Shown piece after piece: positions 1 to 12,899 of a stretch of DNA of 64,000 nt. How positions within the stretch are numbered: position 1 is the stretch's first letter; the number at the start of each line of letters is the position of its first letter. The position numbers and the translations under genes are program-made. This DNA comes from Pyrenopolyporus hunteri (lineage: Eukaryota; Ascomycota; Sordariomycetes; Xylariales; Hypoxylaceae). The stretch is from contig CADCXC010000019.1 in NCBI GenBank assembly GCA_902806595.1, forward strand, positions 186,001 to 250,000, in the 5' to 3' direction. The notes under the pieces are model-generated. The model saw only the letters and a program-made list of their open reading frames with translations, ran no database searches and was not told the origin of the DNA.

Positions 1-331
1 CGCCTATTACTCTAGGCTCTGAGCATCTCGGTCTTCTACAGTCTCTTTCTCGACGTTGAACCTTTCGATTGTCAGATACAAGGACGAACACGGGTCTCTG
101 CCCCCGTCTTCAAGGTCATATTCTACAAATCGCCTCTTGTTGCCTAGCAGAATCCCGCAACCCTAGTCTCTACATGCTCGTCCTCTCCAACCCTCTCATT
201 TTCTGTCTATCTAGCGAACGGGGTTGAACGGGGTGATTCCAAGCGGCCAGGTTAAAGACGTTGTTCTCTTTCTACCACCTGACACGTTCGACTAGAGAAA
301 ACACAAGAAGGCTATAGTATCCACTCCCATC
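1..331 (+). promoter_or_regulatory. Upstream region / 5' leader of the CM1-motif gene
   Basis: No coding signal is visible. The stretch is pyrimidine-rich with CT tracts, common in fungal promoters and 5' leaders, and ends at the ATG at 332, preceded by a CCATC context. No clear TATA box can be assigned. Confidence 0.4.
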
Positions 332-3286
332 ATGGATGTTATCGGAGCGCAAAAGGGATCGCGCGAGCGCTTATATTCTCGCGCACCTTCGCGAGCCAGT
401 ACAGAGGGCACCGTGAACACTCAGATGACGTCGAAAAGTGCAAGTAGCTCCTCGTCTCGTCTACGAGAAATAACGCATACGGGTTCACATGCAACACATA
501 AATACCACCATAGCCGTTGCAGCGGGGGCTCGGTAAGTATTCGACCTACGTCGCGGTTATCGAAGGAGCCCGGCGATGATTTGCCGGAGCCGACTTCAGC
601 CTCGAGCTTCCTCCAAGAGAGGATACAGAAAAAGAGAAACGAAAGACAGACGAGCAAATCAGGTGGCGACTTGAGCGCCTCTACAGGCGATATCCGGGAA
701 AGAGATGTGCAGAATTCGCCCGTTCGGAGGAGTGCTACAGCTATCGGCCGGCGTCAGCGATCTGATAGCGACGACGAACTCGCCAAAGATGCTGGGATGG
801 GGGCAAGGCAAATGGAACAGGTAGGATATGTCCATATTCATACGCGCTTGTCCAGCAATGTGAACTCGGTAGCTGACTTGGACGGGAAGACCCTGTCGAC
901 ATTGCACAAGCAGAACTTCGATCTGAAGCTGGAGCTGTACCATCGAAGAGAGAAGCAAACGATGCTAGAAGAACGAGTAGAGAAACTCGAGTCTCAGAAT
1001 AGCGAGATGATCGATCTTCATAAGAGCATAGCTCGTGAACTAGAAATGAAAGACGACGCTCTCGCCGAAGCTGTCACATTGATTGTGGAGTTAGAGACAC
1101 GAATTGACGACCTGGTTCGGGAAAGAGAGATGGTTAGGCGTGTTGAAGTGGACGGCTCATACCGTCACTCCTCTTCGGGCGAACCCGATGCCGGATCTAC
1201 AGCCGCCGCTGCTCCTCGAGCGGCAAATCTCGCCGTGCCGGCTCTGACCGGACACGCGAGGAGCCTGGGACGGGTACCCAGCTTCCTTTCAGAACATAAC
1301 CAACAAACCGAGAACCTACGGAACGCTGTATTGAAGGGACGAAGTAGCGTGTTACATACGCGTAAAGTCTCCGAGTCGAGCATTGACCCTAGCGAGATTA
1401 ACCGTATCGCCAGCCCAAATCTCAGCGTACTCAGCGAGAGTTCGTTCGTCAGCATCTACGGCGCCAAAGGTGCCGACGGGAAGGCGGGCTTACAGCCTTC
1501 CGCTAATTTGATTGGGATGGATGGGAGCTGTTTCGGTCGTTCTTCGACAACGATAACAGGGATGAGCGATAGGGGCCGGGGCGCTCACAGGGGCGCTCCT
1601 CTAAGCCAGAAGCCCACGGATAGTCCTGGCGGAGGTGCCAAGCTCTCTCCTCACATCAAGTCCGCCAACAACGTCATTGATATAAATTCACCCTTGCAGA
1701 AACTCGAGCGGCTCGAGGAACGCATGATAATTTCCGATGGTATATTCTCGCAGCACGTCGGCAGCCGCGGTCGAGGTACCGCAACGCCGACTTCCGGTAG
1801 GCCCCCCATGAATCCGCCGCAAGCTAAGACCAAGCAAGAGAAGAGGGAGGCTTTACAGAAGGTCTTAACCAGTTACCACATGCATAGAGATTTCTCTAAC
1901 CCTCACGCTTTTCCTCCCACGCCCGATACGGTCTCTTCATCTACGCTTCGGAACCAGCAGAATTTTACAAGCTCTCAAGATAGCTTTACGAGGCAAGCAG
2001 CAACTGTCCTGGGCGAGGGCCTCGTGCCCGTCCATGAAAGGATTGAAAATTCGGCAAAGGAGCCCACATACCAAACGTCCTCGAATCAACAGAGACCCAC
2101 GACTATACTTGCAGGCCGTAGACAAATCCCGATGCCAACTATCAACACTAATATGATCTCCGATATCAGCCAGTTTGCACGATCTCTCCCACCACGACCT
2201 CATTCAGCTGCCGAGACCATGAGTTCTCGCGCCAGAGCCGACAGCATAAGGTCAGATTCGGACTCGGACGGCGGGGCAGACGCTCGTTCCGAGGCGGACA
2301 GCTTCGATTACTGGATGCGAGAAAGTATGAAACCTAATAGGAACCAGACGGGGTCGTCGGAGCTGCGCGGAAGCGGCCGCCCCGCGTCCCCCGATCTCTT
2401 CTCTTTCCCAGCCGACACCAGAGGTTGGGAAACGGACGTCATATTTGGAGCGTTGAAAGGCAGCGGCTACCTTGGTTCGCCGGTTTCAGCGTTGAAGCGC
2501 GATCCTATCGACGAAATGGCTAGTTCGTTGACAAGGTCACAAGCGGAGGTGTTCGATCCCCCTATGATGGGGCCCGCACCTCCTACACCTGACCGTCGAT
2601 CGAGCTTGCATGCACGCACCGGCAGCACTAGCGCAATTCCGTCGGGCGGGAACCCTAAGAAACACCCCGCCAAAAACCTAGCCATGGCATGGGCGGGTGA
2701 GAGGGGCAGAAGCCATAGCATAGACTCTGCAGCGCCAGCATCATCTACCGAGGCGCATCCCCAGCCACCAGAAGGATGGACATCAGGAAAGCGTAATCAG
2801 TACCCTCCAATTTCCGGGCAGGCGTCTAAGGGGCGAGGCCTAGGCCTCCATTCTTTCTTCAGGAAGTCAGGCTCGGATAATTTAAGCCTTCCCTCAAGCG
2901 CAACCGAGGGGAGTTTCCCAACTCCTACTCAGTTACCATCACTGCCCCCAACGAGGACGAGATCTGCGAAGCCACCAGGACGAAATAGCGTCCCGCCACC
3001 AGCGACTATGCCGTGGCGCCCTCCAGGCGTAGTGGAAGACGATTTCAAGAGCGCGACGCCTCCTCCGATCATGCGTAGGCGGGGTATGTCACTACTCTCT
3101 GGAATCGGGGGCGTCGAGGTAGTTGACTCGACGACACCAAAACCGCAGGCGGCGGAAACAGGGCGCCCGAGTACGCCGACCACTGCGGTCCACGCAAACC
3201 CAGCGACGAGCGGGGGCCAGAGTGGCAGTAGGAGGAAATGGCTAGGCCTCGGAAGAATGGGAAGCTTGAAAAACAGGATGGGCTAG
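332..3286 (+). CDS. Centrosomin CM1-motif (Cnn_1N) protein, probable microtubule-organising-centre factor
   Basis: A single 984-residue open frame. Around residues 188-225 (TLHKQNFDLKLEL followed by a heptad-like run LEERVEKLES) it matches the centrosomin N-terminal motif 1 (CM1), which in Mto1/Pcp1/CDK5RAP2-type proteins binds the gamma-tubulin complex. The coiled coil continues to about residue 265. Everything else is low-complexity, rich in Ser/Pro/Arg, and probably disordered, with a very basic C-terminus (residues ~970-984). From family knowledge it would recruit gamma-tubulin to spindle pole bodies or septal/cytoplasmic organising centres. Which fungal paralogue (ApsB/Mto1-like or another) cannot be decided, because only one CM1 block is recognisable. 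The start is the first ATG of a long frame. A perfect GTAAGT donor at 533 lies inside the frame, but splicing it to the nearby CAG at 599 would break the frame, so no intron is proposed. The gene ends about 450 bp before the 36-kb RIP block. Confidence 0.8.
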   Translation: MDVIGAQKGSRERLYSRAPSRASTEGTVNTQMTSKSASSSSSRLREITHTGSHATHKYHHSRCSGGSVSIRPTSRLSKEPGDDLPEPTSASSFLQERIQKKRNERQTSKSGGDLSASTGDIRERDVQNSPVRRSATAIGRRQRSDSDDELAKDAGMGARQMEQVGYVHIHTRLSSNVNSVADLDGKTLSTLHKQNFDLKLELYHRREKQTMLEERVEKLESQNSEMIDLHKSIARELEMKDDALAEAVTLIVELETRIDDLVREREMVRRVEVDGSYRHSSSGEPDAGSTAAAAPRAANLAVPALTGHARSLGRVPSFLSEHNQQTENLRNAVLKGRSSVLHTRKVSESSIDPSEINRIASPNLSVLSESSFVSIYGAKGADGKAGLQPSANLIGMDGSCFGRSSTTITGMSDRGRGAHRGAPLSQKPTDSPGGGAKLSPHIKSANNVIDINSPLQKLERLEERMIISDGIFSQHVGSRGRGTATPTSGRPPMNPPQAKTKQEKREALQKVLTSYHMHRDFSNPHAFPPTPDTVSSSTLRNQQNFTSSQDSFTRQAATVLGEGLVPVHERIENSAKEPTYQTSSNQQRPTTILAGRRQIPMPTINTNMISDISQFARSLPPRPHSAAETMSSRARADSIRSDSDSDGGADARSEADSFDYWMRESMKPNRNQTGSSELRGSGRPASPDLFSFPADTRGWETDVIFGALKGSGYLGSPVSALKRDPIDEMASSLTRSQAEVFDPPMMGPAPPTPDRRSSLHARTGSTSAIPSGGNPKKHPAKNLAMAWAGERGRSHSIDSAAPASSTEAHPQPPEGWTSGKRNQYPPISGQASKGRGLGLHSFFRKSGSDNLSLPSSATEGSFPTPTQLPSLPPTRTRSAKPPGRNSVPPPATMPWRPPGVVEDDFKSATPPPIMRRRGMSLLSGIGGVEVVDSTTPKPQAAETGRPSTPTTAVHANPATSGGQSGSRRKWLGLGRMGSLKNRMG

Positions 3287-3741
3287 AGGAAGCCTCATGC
3301 GCGAGGCGTCGATACCACTTGATACATTGTTCTATAGCCTTTGGTAAAAGTATTGCATGCGGGGTAGGAGATCGTAGGTCTTCGCGGCGTTGCTGGAATG
3401 GATTAGGGGAAAAGTACGGGCAGGGGAGGCGTTTGGCACGCTAGGGTCAACGACGAGAAATGAGAGGCTTTCATCCGTACTGTTGACTCTTTTGCAATGA
3501 ATGAACGTAACTAGGTACCTAGGTAATTACAGAGTAGATACCTTGATGTAATGAGCCGAGGCTTGAATATATCTCTACGTAAGTACCTACCTGGGTACCT
3601 AGGTACCTTACCCAGGCACGTCATGTAGGTACCTAGGTAGGTACCTATTAATATTAATAAGCTTCTGAGAAATGTTGGTCTTAGGGAATAATCGCCGGGG
3701 TATATTATTGATATGTATGTATTTATACGCCGGACCATAAG
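3287..3741. other. 3' flank with TACCTAGGTA-type repeats
   Basis: No gene is seen. Positions ~3,511-3,650 carry a dense cluster of AGGT/ACCT tetramers, many forming the palindrome TACCTAGGTA. The same motif recurs in other unmutated intergenic stretches of this window. The sequence becomes AT-saturated from about 3,740. Confidence 0.6.
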
Positions 3742-3830
3742 TAATTTTTCCGTTAAACCGTTAATTTAAAAAATTTTTAAATGCTAGGCTTACTTTTTAA
3801 CTATAGTCACGTGATATTTTAAAAATTATA
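3742..3830 (+). repeat. Left boundary repeat (inverted copy at 40,297-40,378)
   Basis: This ~85-bp sequence contains CCGTTAAACCGTTAA, then TTTTTAACTATA and TCACGTGA. Its reverse complement is recognisable at 40,297-40,378. Most differences are C to T or G to A, as RIP would cause; the left copy keeps more G/C. It looks like the terminal inverted repeat of an old DNA transposon. No target duplication could be assigned. Confidence 0.6.
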
Positions 3831-3874
3831 AGATATTATTTATTTTTTTATAATCGATACGAAATAATTTTATT

Positions 3875-4205
3875 AATTAAAATTAAATTATATTAATATT
3901 ATAAATAATAAAAAAAAAAAATTAAAATATAATTTTTTAAATTATATTTTTATATAAATTTATTAACGTTAAAATTATAATTATTTAATAAAATTAAATT
4001 ATTATATTAAATTATAATAATAATTATAAATTTACGATATATAATAATTATTATTTATTATAATAAAAATTTTAATATAATAATTTAATTTTATTAAATT
4101 ATCGATTTTATCGTTAAAATATATATATAAAATCGTAAGTTTTTTAATAATATTTTAATTTTTTTTTTATAATATTAATAAAATCGTATTTTAATTTTTA
4201 ATATT
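3875..4205. mobile_element. RIPed foldback/MITE-like element (R2 family)
   Basis: The arm at 3,875-4,025 is an inverted copy of 4,060-4,205. Both have outer ends reading TTAATATTATA followed by an A-run (ATAATATTAATAAAA on the other strand), then AAATTAAAAY, and inner parts ending TTAATAAAATTAAATTATTA. The unit is about 330 bp with a short centre, i.e. a near-complete palindrome. The same ~150-bp terminal sequence (called R2 here) recurs at 5,100, 28,985, 32,690, 36,275, 39,530, 39,690 and 62,150. Confidence 0.55.
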
Positions 4206-4509
4206 ATATATTATATTAAAATTTAATATTATTAATTATAATATATAAAATAATTATTTAATTAATATATTTAAAAAATATAATAAATAATTAAATAAAA
4301 AAACGTTATAAATTTATATTAAATTTAATAATTAAAAATTTACTTTTAAATAAATATAATAATAAATAATATATATAATTAAAATATTTTATTAAAAATA
4401 TAATAAATAAATATTAATTATATATTTATTAAATAATTTAATTTATTAAATATAATAAAAAAATATAATAAATAAATTTATAATTATTTTTTACGTAATT
4501 ATTTTTTAA

Positions 4510-4850
4510 AAAATATTAAAATATAATAATCGAAAATATTATATTTAAAATAATATATATAATTATAAATTTATAATATAATATATATAATAATAATTTA
4601 TTATTATAATAAAAATTTTAATTATATATATATTATTATTAAAATTATATAATTATATAATTTTATATTAAAATTTATCGTAATAATAATAATAATAAAT
4701 ATATTTTTATTAAATGTTTTATTATTTTACGTAATAAAATTTAAAATATATATTTTAAAATATATATAAATATCGATTAATATAAAATTAATTATTTTAA
4801 AATTTTTATATAAATATAAATTAATTAATATATTTTTTTATAATTTTTTT
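4510..4850 (+). repeat. R1 dispersed AT-rich repeat, copy 1
   Basis: Contains a recognisable series: ATAATCGAAAATATTAT, a run of AAT trinucleotides, then AATATATTTTTATTAAAT and TTTTTTTATCGTATAATTATA. The same order occurs inverted at ~5,390-5,720 and 18,205-18,480, and in the same orientation at ~39,890-40,130. No coding potential; probably the end of a degraded transposon family. Confidence 0.55.
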
Positions 4851-5099
4851 ATCGTATAATTATATAATATTTTTATAATTATATATTAATAATTTTTTAT
4901 TTATTTAATAAATTATTATAAATTATATTTAAAAATAATTTTTTAATTATTAAATTTAATATATTTTTTTTATATATTTAATAAAATAAATTATTTAATA
5001 TATATAATTAATATTTATTTATTATATTTTTTAATAATTTATATATTAATATTTAACGTATAAAATAATCGATATTTATAAAATTTATATTAAAAATTT

Positions 5100-5290
5100 A
5101 TTATAATTTAATATAATAAATTTAATTTTATTAAATAATCGATATCGAAATTTCGATTAAATACGTCGTCGAAATTTAAATATAAAATCGCGATTTTTCG
5201 AATCGTAATTTAATTTTTTTTTTTATAATATTAATAAAATTTAATTTTTAATTTTTAATATTACGTATCGTATTAAAATTTTTTAATTAA
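5100..5290 (+). repeat. R2 terminal repeat copy
   Basis: Matches the 4,060-4,205 arm: TAATTTTATTAAATAATCGAT inward, then AAAATCGCGATTTT, a T-run, ATAATATTAATAAAATTTAA. Same orientation as that arm; no partner in inverted orientation was found close by. Confidence 0.45.
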
Positions 5291-5389
5291 AAAAATAATA
5301 TAATATTTAAATTAACTTTTAAATTTATTATTATAATTATTAAATTAATAAAAAATTATTAATTAATAATTAAATAAACGTTATATAAT

Positions 5390-5720
5390 TATATAATAAA
5401 AAATAATAAAAAAAATAAATTAATTAAATTTTATAAATATAAAAAATATAATTAAATTAATTTCGTATTAATTATAAATATATTTTTATTTAAAATTTAT
5501 ATTTTAATTATTTATTATATAAAATAATAAAATATATAATAAAAATATATTTATTATTATTATTATTATAATAAATATATTAATATAAAATTATATTATT
5601 ATAATAATAATAATTTATTATTATATATAATATTATAAATTTATAATTATATATATTATTTTAAATATAATGTTTTTAATTATTATATTTTAATATTTTT
5701 TTAAAAAAATAATTATAAAT
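5390..5720 (-). repeat. R1 dispersed repeat, copy 2 (inverted)
   Basis: Reverse complement of the 4,510-4,850 series: AATAAAAATATATTTATTATTATT, ATTATTTTAAATATAATG, TTTAATATTTTTTT, with RIP-type substitutions between copies. Confidence 0.5.
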
Positions 5721-5898
5721 TTATTTATTATATTTATTTTTATATAATATTTAACGATTTAAAATTAAAATTATATATTTATTTAAATATTATAATAATA
5801 ATTTATTATTATAATATAATATTATAAATTTATAATTATATTAAACGATAAAAATTATTAATAAATAAATTAAAAAAAATATTATACGATTATATAAT

Positions 5899-6106
5899 TA
5901 TTAATAAATACGTACGTAAATAAAATAAAAAAATAATAATAAAAGTAAACGAGATATAATAAAATTAATATTATATAAATTATTTAAAAAAAATATTTAA
6001 TAAAAAAATTATAAAAAAAGTTTTTTTTATATAAACGAAAATATATAAATATTTTTTTTAAAATACGTATTATAAAATAATACGTATATAAATTAATTAA
6101 TTATTA
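5899..6106 (-). repeat. LTR of outer Copia element (3' LTR)
   Basis: 208 bp, nearly the same as 17,983-18,194 and the reverse complement of 8,502-8,716 and 14,446-14,660. Begins TATTAATAAATACGTACG on plus; the terminal dinucleotide was probably TG before mutation. Confidence 0.85.
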
Positions 6107-8501
6107 TTTATTTTATTTTTTTTTCGTAATTAATTAATTACGAATTATTAATTAAATTTTTCGTTTTATTTATTTTTTTAACCGTAAATTAATTTAATTA
6201 TTTTTTATTATATTTTTTATAATTTTATTAAAAAACGTTTTTATTATCGCGTTTACGGGGTTATACGATTTATATATTTATTAAATATTATCGATTTTTC
6301 GATTTTCGTAAAATTATTTTAAAATTATTAAATCGATTATTAATTTTTTTTTATTAATATTTTTTATTTATATTAAATATTAATATAACGATAAAAAGTC
6401 GATATATAAAATAAAAAAAATTCGAAAAAATAATAAACGTTTTAAAATAATATTAATCGTATAATAAATAATATAATCGACGTCGAAATTTTAAATTATT
6501 TTATAAATTTTATTAATTAATATATTACGAATAATTTATTTATATTTAATAAATAATTAATAAATAATATTATTAATAATTTATATTTTATTATTTTAAT
6601 CGATAAAATTTTTATTATTTAAAATAATAACGTATTTAATTTACGAATTTAAATTTTTATTATTTACGAAAAATTTATTAATAAAAATATATAAACGTAA
6701 ATTTTAAAAATTTAATTCGATATATTAAAGTTTACGTATTTAATTATTTATTTATTATTTAATTTTAACGTTAAAAATTTTTATTTTTTTAAATTTAAAT
6801 TCGAAGTATTAAATCGTTATAAAATAATTAAAAATTATTTCGAATTAATATATAAAAACGATATATACGTTTCGAATTTATTATTTTACGAATTTTTTAA
6901 TTATATTTAAAATTTTAACGTTTAATAATTTAAATTTTTTAATTTAATTTTTTTAAATAATTATTATATTAAAGTTTTTATCGTAAATCGTAATACGTAA
7001 ATTATTAAAATTATCGATTTCGAAATTTATAATTTTTTAAAAACGTATTTTAATTTTAATTTTATTAAAAATTTTATTTTTAATAATAAAAAAATTCGTA
7101 ATATTAATATTAAAAATATTATTTATTTAAAAGTTAATAAATTCGAATAAATTTAAATTTATTATAAATAAATAAAAGTTAAAAATTAATAATTTTATTT
7201 ATAATTTTTATTAATAATAACGCGAATAAATTTTAAATTAATAAATGTTTAATTTTACGAAATCGTATAAAAATTTAATAATTTATAATAATGTTTTTTT
7301 AAAGTATTTATTTTTTAATTTAATTAATAAATATATAAAAATAATTTTTTATATCGATGTTTTAAATTAAATGTAAATTATTATAATATTTCGAATTATA
7401 ATTTTTATTTTTTTACGACGTAATATAAACGTTAAAGTTAATATAATACGTTAATTAATTTTTTAAATAATAAATATATATATTATAATATATTTTTTAT
7501 CGAAATTATCGTAATTTTAAATTATTAAACGAAATTTTTCGTATAACGTAACGATGTTTTTACTTTTAATTTTACGAATTATTTATAATTTAAAAATCGT
7601 AACGTTTCGATATATAATTATATCGTAAATTTTTAAACGTAAAATGTTTTTTTCGAATAATACATTAAATTTTTTTATATTTAATATTTTATAAAGTTTT
7701 TTTTATATAATATTTTTTTTATTTATTTATAATTTAATAATAAAAGTAAAATTTTTTTATTTTTTATTAATAATATATAATTTAACGGTATAAAAAAAAT
7801 CGTTAATATATATAAAAATTTTTTTCGAAATAATTTAATAATTATTAAAATTAAAAATTAATACGAATAATTCGATTTTTAATTTTTTAATTAATACGAG
7901 GTTTTTTTTTAATTAAATATATAATTTAATATAAAAGTTTTTAAAGGTAAATATTTCGTTCGAAATATTAAAAATAACGGTAATATTTTTATTCGATATT
8001 ATAATAATTTTATAAAAGTTTTTTTATTTTTTTTTTATAAATAAATATTTTATTATTTATAAAAAGTAATACGAAAAGGGTTTTTTAAATATTAAAGTTA
8101 TTACGTATATTTAAAATATTTTTTATAAAATATTATATTTTAATTTTTTTAATTTTCGTTATTATTTTTTAAACGATTTATATTTTTTAAATTTATACGA
8201 AAATAAAAAGCGAATTTATATTAATTTTAAAATAAATGTCGAATATAAAAAATATAAATATTAAATTATTAAAATTAACGATATCGTTAATTATTTTAAT
8301 AATTATTTATAATCGAAATATACGTAAATTTAAATTTTAAAATTTATCGATGATAATTTCGTAAATTTTATAAACGAAATTATAGTATTTTTTAATTTTA
8401 TTAATAAATTAATGTATTTTAACGGGTATTTAATAATAAATAATTTTAATAATATAAGTTTTATTTCGAAATTTAATATTATTAAAATTTATATCGATAT
8501 T

Positions 8502-8716
8502 TAATAATTAATTAATTTATGTACGTATTATTTCGTAATATATACTTTAAAAAAAAAATATTTATATATTTTCGTTTATATAAAAAAGATTTTTCTTACG
8601 ATTTTTTTATTAAATAGTTTTTTTTTTTTAAATAATTTATATAATATTAATTTTATTATATCGCGTTATTTTTTACTATTATTTTATTATTTTATTTATA
8701 TACGTATTTATTAATA
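8502..8716 (+). repeat. 5' LTR of inner Copia element
   Basis: 215 bp; direct repeat of 14,446-14,660. Starts TAATAATTAATTAA and ends TATTTATTAATA. Ends are presumably TG...CA converted to TA...TA. Confidence 0.85.
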
Positions 8717-11700
8717 TTAATTAATATTATTAAAGTTAATAATATAAATTAATAAAGTTAAAAAAATTATTATTACGATAATACGAAAAACTTTTATCGT
8801 AATAATATATACGATAATAATATTTTTTTTTATACGATATTTTTTTATTTATATTAAAATATTATTTTATTACATTAAATTTTTTTAAATTTATAATATT
8901 TATTATATCGTAAAAAGTTAAAAATTTAATTTAAACGTAAATTTATATTAAAAAGTCCGATTTAATCGAACGAAATATTAAGAAAAAATTCGTTAAGTTA
9001 ATAAAATACGTTTTTAATAACCGTACGTTTTTCGATTAATAATTTGATTATAAAGTCTTAAAGTAAAAAAAAATTAACTTTTAAATCGTTATCGAAAAAT
9101 AAAAAACGACATAAATATTACTTTTTTTAAAAAATTTAACCGTTATAAATAAAAATAAATTATATATTCGTATAACGAAAAATATTTTAAAAAAATATTA
9201 AAAATAGTTTAAAAATTTTATAATAAAAAACTTCGCGATTATATTACGTTAATTTAAAATTATATTAAAATACGCGTTTATATAAAAAAATATTTATATA
9301 AATAAAAATAATGTTAATATAACGGAAATTTTAATTAATTTTATATCGATACGTAAACTTTTTAAATAAAATTACGATAAATTAAAACGTATTAAACGTA
9401 AATAATTTAATATTTTAATATAAAAAACGTCGATATATCGTATCGATAAAAATACGGTTTATTTTTCGATATTTACGTCGAATTATATTTACGTTACGAT
9501 ATAAAAATAACCGACGATTTTTTATTTTATAACGTTAATATAAATAAAAAACTAAAAAAAATTAAACTTATAAACGTTAATAACTTCGATCGAACCACTT
9601 TCGACATTATATTATTAACGTTATAAATCGTTTATTTAATAATTATTTCTATTTTTTTTTATCGTTAATAATTTATCGTCGATATTTAATATATTATTTT
9701 TTTTTTATTAAATTAAACATTTACGACGCGATTTACGTTTTAACCTTTATTTAAACCTTAATAACGAATTTTTTTTTCGTTATTTTAAATCCTTTAAAAT
9801 AACCTTTACATTTAATTCGAATTTTAAATATTTAATACGATTATTTTTCCTTTTTTCGTATTTATTTAATTAAAAGTAATCGCGTTTTTTTAAATTATTA
9901 TTATTAATTTATATCTTATTATTTTAATTTACGTTAAATTATAAAAATATAATTAACGATATATTTTTAATTTTATACGAAGAAAATAATTTTAATTTTT
10001 ATTATCGAGAAATATTTATAAATTTTTCGAATCGTTATCGAATAATTCGTATATAATATTAACGGTTTTATTAAACGCCGTATTAAAAAAAAAAAATTAC
10101 TATATTAAAAATTACGGTTTTTTTTTTAAACGATTTTATAACTTTTATTAATTAAACCGACCTTCGTATTTATACCCGTCGAAAATTAATAAAACGATAT
10201 TTATTACAACGTTCTTTTTATTCGAATTTTTAACGAAATATACCTTTTTATTATCGTCGATTATTTTAAAAAAATTTAAAATAATAAAAATAACTATACT
10301 AAAAAACTTTATAACGTTTTAAAAAATAAATTTCGTTTTTTTTTAAACATATATTATATAATTAATATTTATTAAATTTAATTTTATACCGTATTTTCCA
10401 TTATTTTTATTAAACGAACGGTTATTTACTTTTTATATAACGTATTTTATTATTAATATTTCATAAATATATATTTTATTATAAAACGATATTTTAACAC
10501 GAAATAAAATAAAGTTTAATATTATTACGATTAAATCTCGATTATTTTTTTTAATATTAAAGTTAAAAAAAAAAACGAAAAAAAATCCGACCTTAAAATG
10601 TTATAAATAATATTAAATAAATTAATATTATATTAACGTATTTTTAAAAAAAATTTTAAAAGTAAATAATAATTTATTACGATTATATAATGTATTATTT
10701 ATAATGTATCTTAATTATAATACGTTTTATTTATTTCGTTACATTAATTCGAAAAATTAATTAATAAATTTCGTACGTTAATCGATATTTTCGAAAACAT
10801 TAAAAAAATATATTAATTTTTAATTAACGATAATAACGACGAAAATTTCGATTAATTTTATATTAAACGAAAATATTACCGTAGTAATAAAAACGGTCGA
10901 TATTAATCGAAAAAAACGATTTAAATTTAAAAGCGTCGTTATTAAATATGTAAAAAAAAAAAATATTAATTTATTAAATATTTCGAAAACGAATAAAAAA
11001 AAATTAAAAGACGATAACGAATTTAAAAAATTAAAAATAAAAATAAATATATTACGTTTTTAACGAATTATAAAAATATTAAATAAAAAAGTTCGAAGTC
11101 GAAAAACGACGATTAAAACGTCGTTACTTTCGAAACGAAAAAAATTAATCTTTAATATTAATTAACCGCGGTATATTTAATAAATTAAATATATTAATAT
11201 CGAATTATTTTTTATTACTTTTTTATCGATAAATTAAAAAATAATATTATATTTATTTTAAATTAATATATTAAAAATATTTTTTAAAGTATTATTTTCG
11301 ATATCGACGTAATTAAAATATTTATTATAAAAAAAAATTAATATTAAATTTTTATAAAAAATTTTCTCGATTAAAATTTTAAAATAAATAATAGTTAAAT
11401 CGGTAAAATTAACATTAAATTCGAAAATAAACTTTTAATTAAATTATTAAAAACGATTATAATTAACGTTTTATTCGAATTAATCGATTTTTATATTATA
11501 AATTTAAACATTTTATTTTTTATATATTTAAAAAATATAAATTAATTAAACATTTATTTAAATAACGTTACGAATTAATTAATCGAAAAAAATAATATTA
11601 TTATCGTTGTCGTTCGTAAATAAAAACATTTATAATTTTATTTCGATAATACGATTTTTTTTACGAAACTCGAATTACGTCGTATTTATATTCGTTTTAA

Positions 11701-11879
11701 TTACCTTTTTATAATTAAATTATATACTTTTTTAAATAAAATAAATTATAACGTCGATATTAAAAATATTAAAAAAATTAATAAATTTTATTATTATTAT
11801 TAAATTAAAAATAAAACTTTTTAAAAATTTAAATTTAATTTAAAAAACTTTAATATAAACTTTAATTACGAAATCATCG

Positions 11880-12650
11880 TTAATATTATATATTTAAATA
11901 AACGTCCCGTTTTACATATAATTAACGCCGTTATAAAATTTTAAACTATTCGTTTTATAAAAACTATTTTTATTAAAAAAACTTAAAATATATTAAAATA
12001 ATATTAAATTAATATTTACTTCGAACCTTCAAATATTATTACATATAATATTAATATAAACTTCGATAATATTAAATTTCGAAATAAAACTTACATTATT
12101 AAAATTATTTATTATTAAATATTCGTTAAAATATATTAATTTATTAATAAAATCGAAAAATATTACGACTTTATTCGTAAAACGTACGAAATTATCACCG
12201 ATAAATTTTAAAGTTTAAATTTATACGTAATTTAATTATAAATAATTATTAAAATAATTAATAATATAATTAATTTTAATAATTTAATACCTATATTTTT
12301 TATATTCGACGTTTATTTTAAAATTAATATAAATTTACCTTTTATTTTCGCGTAAATTTAAAAGATATAAATCGTTTAAAAAGTAATAACGAAAATTAAA
12401 AAAATTAAAATATAACGTTTTATAAAAAATACCTTAAATATACGTAATAACCTTAATATATAAAAAACTTTTTCCGTATTATTTTTTATCGATAACGAAA
12501 TATTCGTTTATAAAAAAAAAAAAAAATAAAAAAACTTTTATAAAATTATTATAATATTAAATAAAAATATTACCGTCGTTTTTAACGTTTTAAACGAAAT
12601 ATTTACGTTTAGAAATTTTCATATTAAACCGTATAATTAATTAAGAAAGG
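11880..12650 (+). pseudogene. RIPed Copia integrase remnant (inner element)
   Basis: Reading plus through the stops, 11,909 onward gives VLHIINAV-KF then FIK-T, matching the Copia integrase core VLHVVDAVTKF. Around 12,010-12,060 EPSNIITYNINI matches the region of the second catalytic Asp (PPDIITHDAGT-type), with Asp/Gly replaced by Asn/Ile through C-to-T and G-to-A change. Around 12,130-12,210 the frame reads INKIEKYY then RKTYEIITDKF, matching the GKVERYH and RRAYEII block with the catalytic Glu. About 12,605-12,640 reads FRNFHIKPY, the C-terminal FRS-x-VKPY block of fungal Copia integrases. Identification is by eye against family knowledge; stop codons and lost acidic residues make it inactive. 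Confidence 0.8.
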
Positions 12651-12899
12651 ATTTCGTACCGTTTAAAAAATTTAAAATTAAATTATTCGTATTAATTTTT
12701 AATTTCGATAATTATTAAATTATTTCGAAAAAAAATTTTATATATATTAACGATTTTTTTATATCGTTAAATTATATATTATTAATAAAAAATAAAAAAA
12801 TCTTACTTTCGTTATTAAATTACGAACGAATGGAAAAATTATCGCATAAAAAAAACTTTATAAAATATCGAATATAAAAAAATTTAATATTTTATTCGA

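Noticed and set aside
533..599. Possible intron with GTAAGT donor in the CM1 gene
   Set aside because: 67 nt long, so removal shifts the frame and destroys the downstream CM1 reading frame.
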